Positions 62,830 through 64,000 of a stretch of DNA of 64,000 bases are shown one piece after another (positions within the stretch are counted from its first letter, which is position 1; the number at the start of each line of letters is the position of its first letter). Position numbers and translations under genes: made by a program. Where the stretch lies: the NCBI RefSeq assembly GCF_902459505.1, contig NC_047095.1, forward strand, positions 118,483,380 to 118,547,379. The letters run 5' to 3'. Below the pieces are notes generated by a model. That model searched no databases. It was given only the letters and a program-made list of their open reading frames with translations, and had not been told where the DNA came from. This stretch comes from Geotrypetes seraphini (lineage: Eukaryota > Chordata > Amphibia > Gymnophiona > Dermophiidae).

Positions 62830-64000
62830 CTGAATTTGAAAAACATGAATTCATGGAATTATCCCTTGAAATATTTCACGACTGCTTACTCATCACTTGT
62901 GTCCATCTATACACTGTCCTATGGGAGCAGCCATCTTAGAAGCAGTGTCACAGCTGAGCCCCCACAGACTTCTGATTGGCTCATGGTGTGCGTGGGTGGA
63001 GATTGCAGACCAACTGGATTCTAGTTACAAGCTTTCTCCATATAACCTTTTTTTTTTTTTTTTTTTTGAAAAGGCATGACAACTACCATTCTCTTGCCAC
63101 TTGGAGCCACATTCTTGGAAGGGCCAGTATCTTAATATCCAATCATAGGTTTATATGTACTTCAAATTATACATATTACTCTACAATATAGTAAGTATTC
63201 TGCTGAAAATGTATCTCTAAATGGAAGGATTGCTGAACAAATGCCCATGAGTTGTTGAAGTATATCACTTGTACTCTTGTAAATGGTCAGAATATTGGCA
63301 TAAATGCGAGGTGTGGGCACACACAAATATACATGGTGATGTTCCAGTTATATACAATTCTATAACATGGGGTCTAAATGTGCAGGCTAGGAGGCCCTCC
63401 AGACGCGGCCCGGAGCTCAGGGCTGATGAGACAAGGTTTTGAGGGGTTAGGGCTGGAGGCAGAACAGGGTGAGACTAGATTCAGAATGGGGCAGGGCTGG
63501 GGGGCAGAAGGGGGTGGAGCTATATGTCTGGGTTTTTAAGTCACTAAATATGATAACCCTATCCTTAATAAACATATCCCCATTCTATTAGGGATATGAG
63601 GGACAAAACTGGCTCAAAGGACTGTGATGCCCTGAGCCAATTATTGTATCGGCTCCCCCTCCTTTGCCGTTAAACTCCTTCCACTCCTTCCCCTACCCTG
63701 GCCATCAATCTAGTATCCCTTCCTCTTAAGTTCTCCCTCCCCTCCATTGGTGATAAACGGTCCTCAAGTTCTCCCTCCCCTACACTGGTGATAAAGGGTG
63801 TCAAATCTCAGTTTGGCATCTCCTTCTCTCTCCCCCCCCCCTTTATCCTTTGGATACTAAACTGCAAGCAGAGGGTTAGAGAAAAGGGAAGAGCAAAAGA
63901 GAGATGCTAGACTGGGATTTTGGCACGCCTTATCACCGGTGCCCTGAGACAGTATCTCACCTGGTCCATAGGTTGAGCCAGCCCTGCTAAGAGACACCTC
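62830..64000. other. Right edge: no exon found; partial GGTTACC-type element
   Basis: A T-run at 63,050-63,067. About 63,390-63,560 matches the GGTTACC-end family (CCTCCAGACGCGGCCCGGAG; TATGATAACCCTA). About 63,730-63,800 has two copies of AGTTCTCCCTCCCCT-GGTGATAAA. The gene A signal-peptide exon may lie here unrecognised or beyond the edge. Confidence 0.45.

Noticed and set aside
1-64000. CRISPR array, phage or bacterial operon structure
   Set aside because: The tandem repeats lack the repeat-spacer pattern, and spliced genes, LINEs and SINEs show a vertebrate nuclear genome.
1-64000. Endogenous retrovirus or other LTR element
   Set aside because: No pair of long terminal direct repeats with TG...CA ends and no gag, protease, integrase or envelope likeness was recognised. 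All reverse-transcriptase remnants seen are non-LTR.

Overview
The window looks like vertebrate nuclear DNA, most likely from a large-genomed amphibian; a caecilian is my best guess, from general familiarity with these repeat families and not from a search. The signs are spliced host genes with GT-AG introns, abundant 5'-truncated CR1-like and L2-like LINEs, L1-like elements with poly-A and target-site duplications, hAT miniature elements with 8-bp duplications, one Helitron, one Penelope fragment, and many large fold-back elements. No tRNA, rRNA or CRISPR locus was seen.

Layout. 1-2.7 kb: tandem LINE-tail repeats and a CR1 tail. 2.75-8.3 kb: a GC-rich fold-back element, then a 30-bp minisatellite split by a nearly complete CR1-type LINE. 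8.3-14.1 kb: hAT, LINE and miniature elements. 14.1-21.7 kb (+): a cholinesterase-family gene with a large exon, a second exon, and a tentative short terminal exon with a poly-A signal. 20.1-21.5 kb: an inverted repeat holding eight 118-bp units, each with a hammerhead-ribozyme-like motif. 22-28 kb: LINEs, a rearranged mariner and several palindromes. 28.5-29.7 kb (-): an intact single-exon C48 (ULP/SENP-type) cysteine-peptidase ORF. 30-38.8 kb: LINE tails, an unclassified repeat-encoded protein split by a CR1 insertion, and a Penelope fragment.

38.9-62.9 kb (-): two tandem lipocalin genes, best matched to apolipoprotein M, rebuilt here from small exons whose splice phases and residue spacing agree. 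Gene B has exons at 51.6, 46.3, 39.5 and 39.1 kb. Gene A has exons at 62.8, 62.1, 59.1, 56.7 and 55.6 kb. Their introns have been inflated by transposons, including a full-length ORF1-only L1 (40.6-42.3 kb), a Helitron nested in an L1 3' end (52.8-53.6 kb), and hAT elements nested with other elements.

The host genes therefore encode a probably secreted serine esterase, a C48 peptidase of unknown role, and two probably secreted lipid-binding lipocalins. Nothing in the sequence links them into one pathway. Signal-peptide exons of both lipocalins were not found. Their 5' ends probably lie in unrecognised stretches or, for gene A, possibly beyond the right edge.
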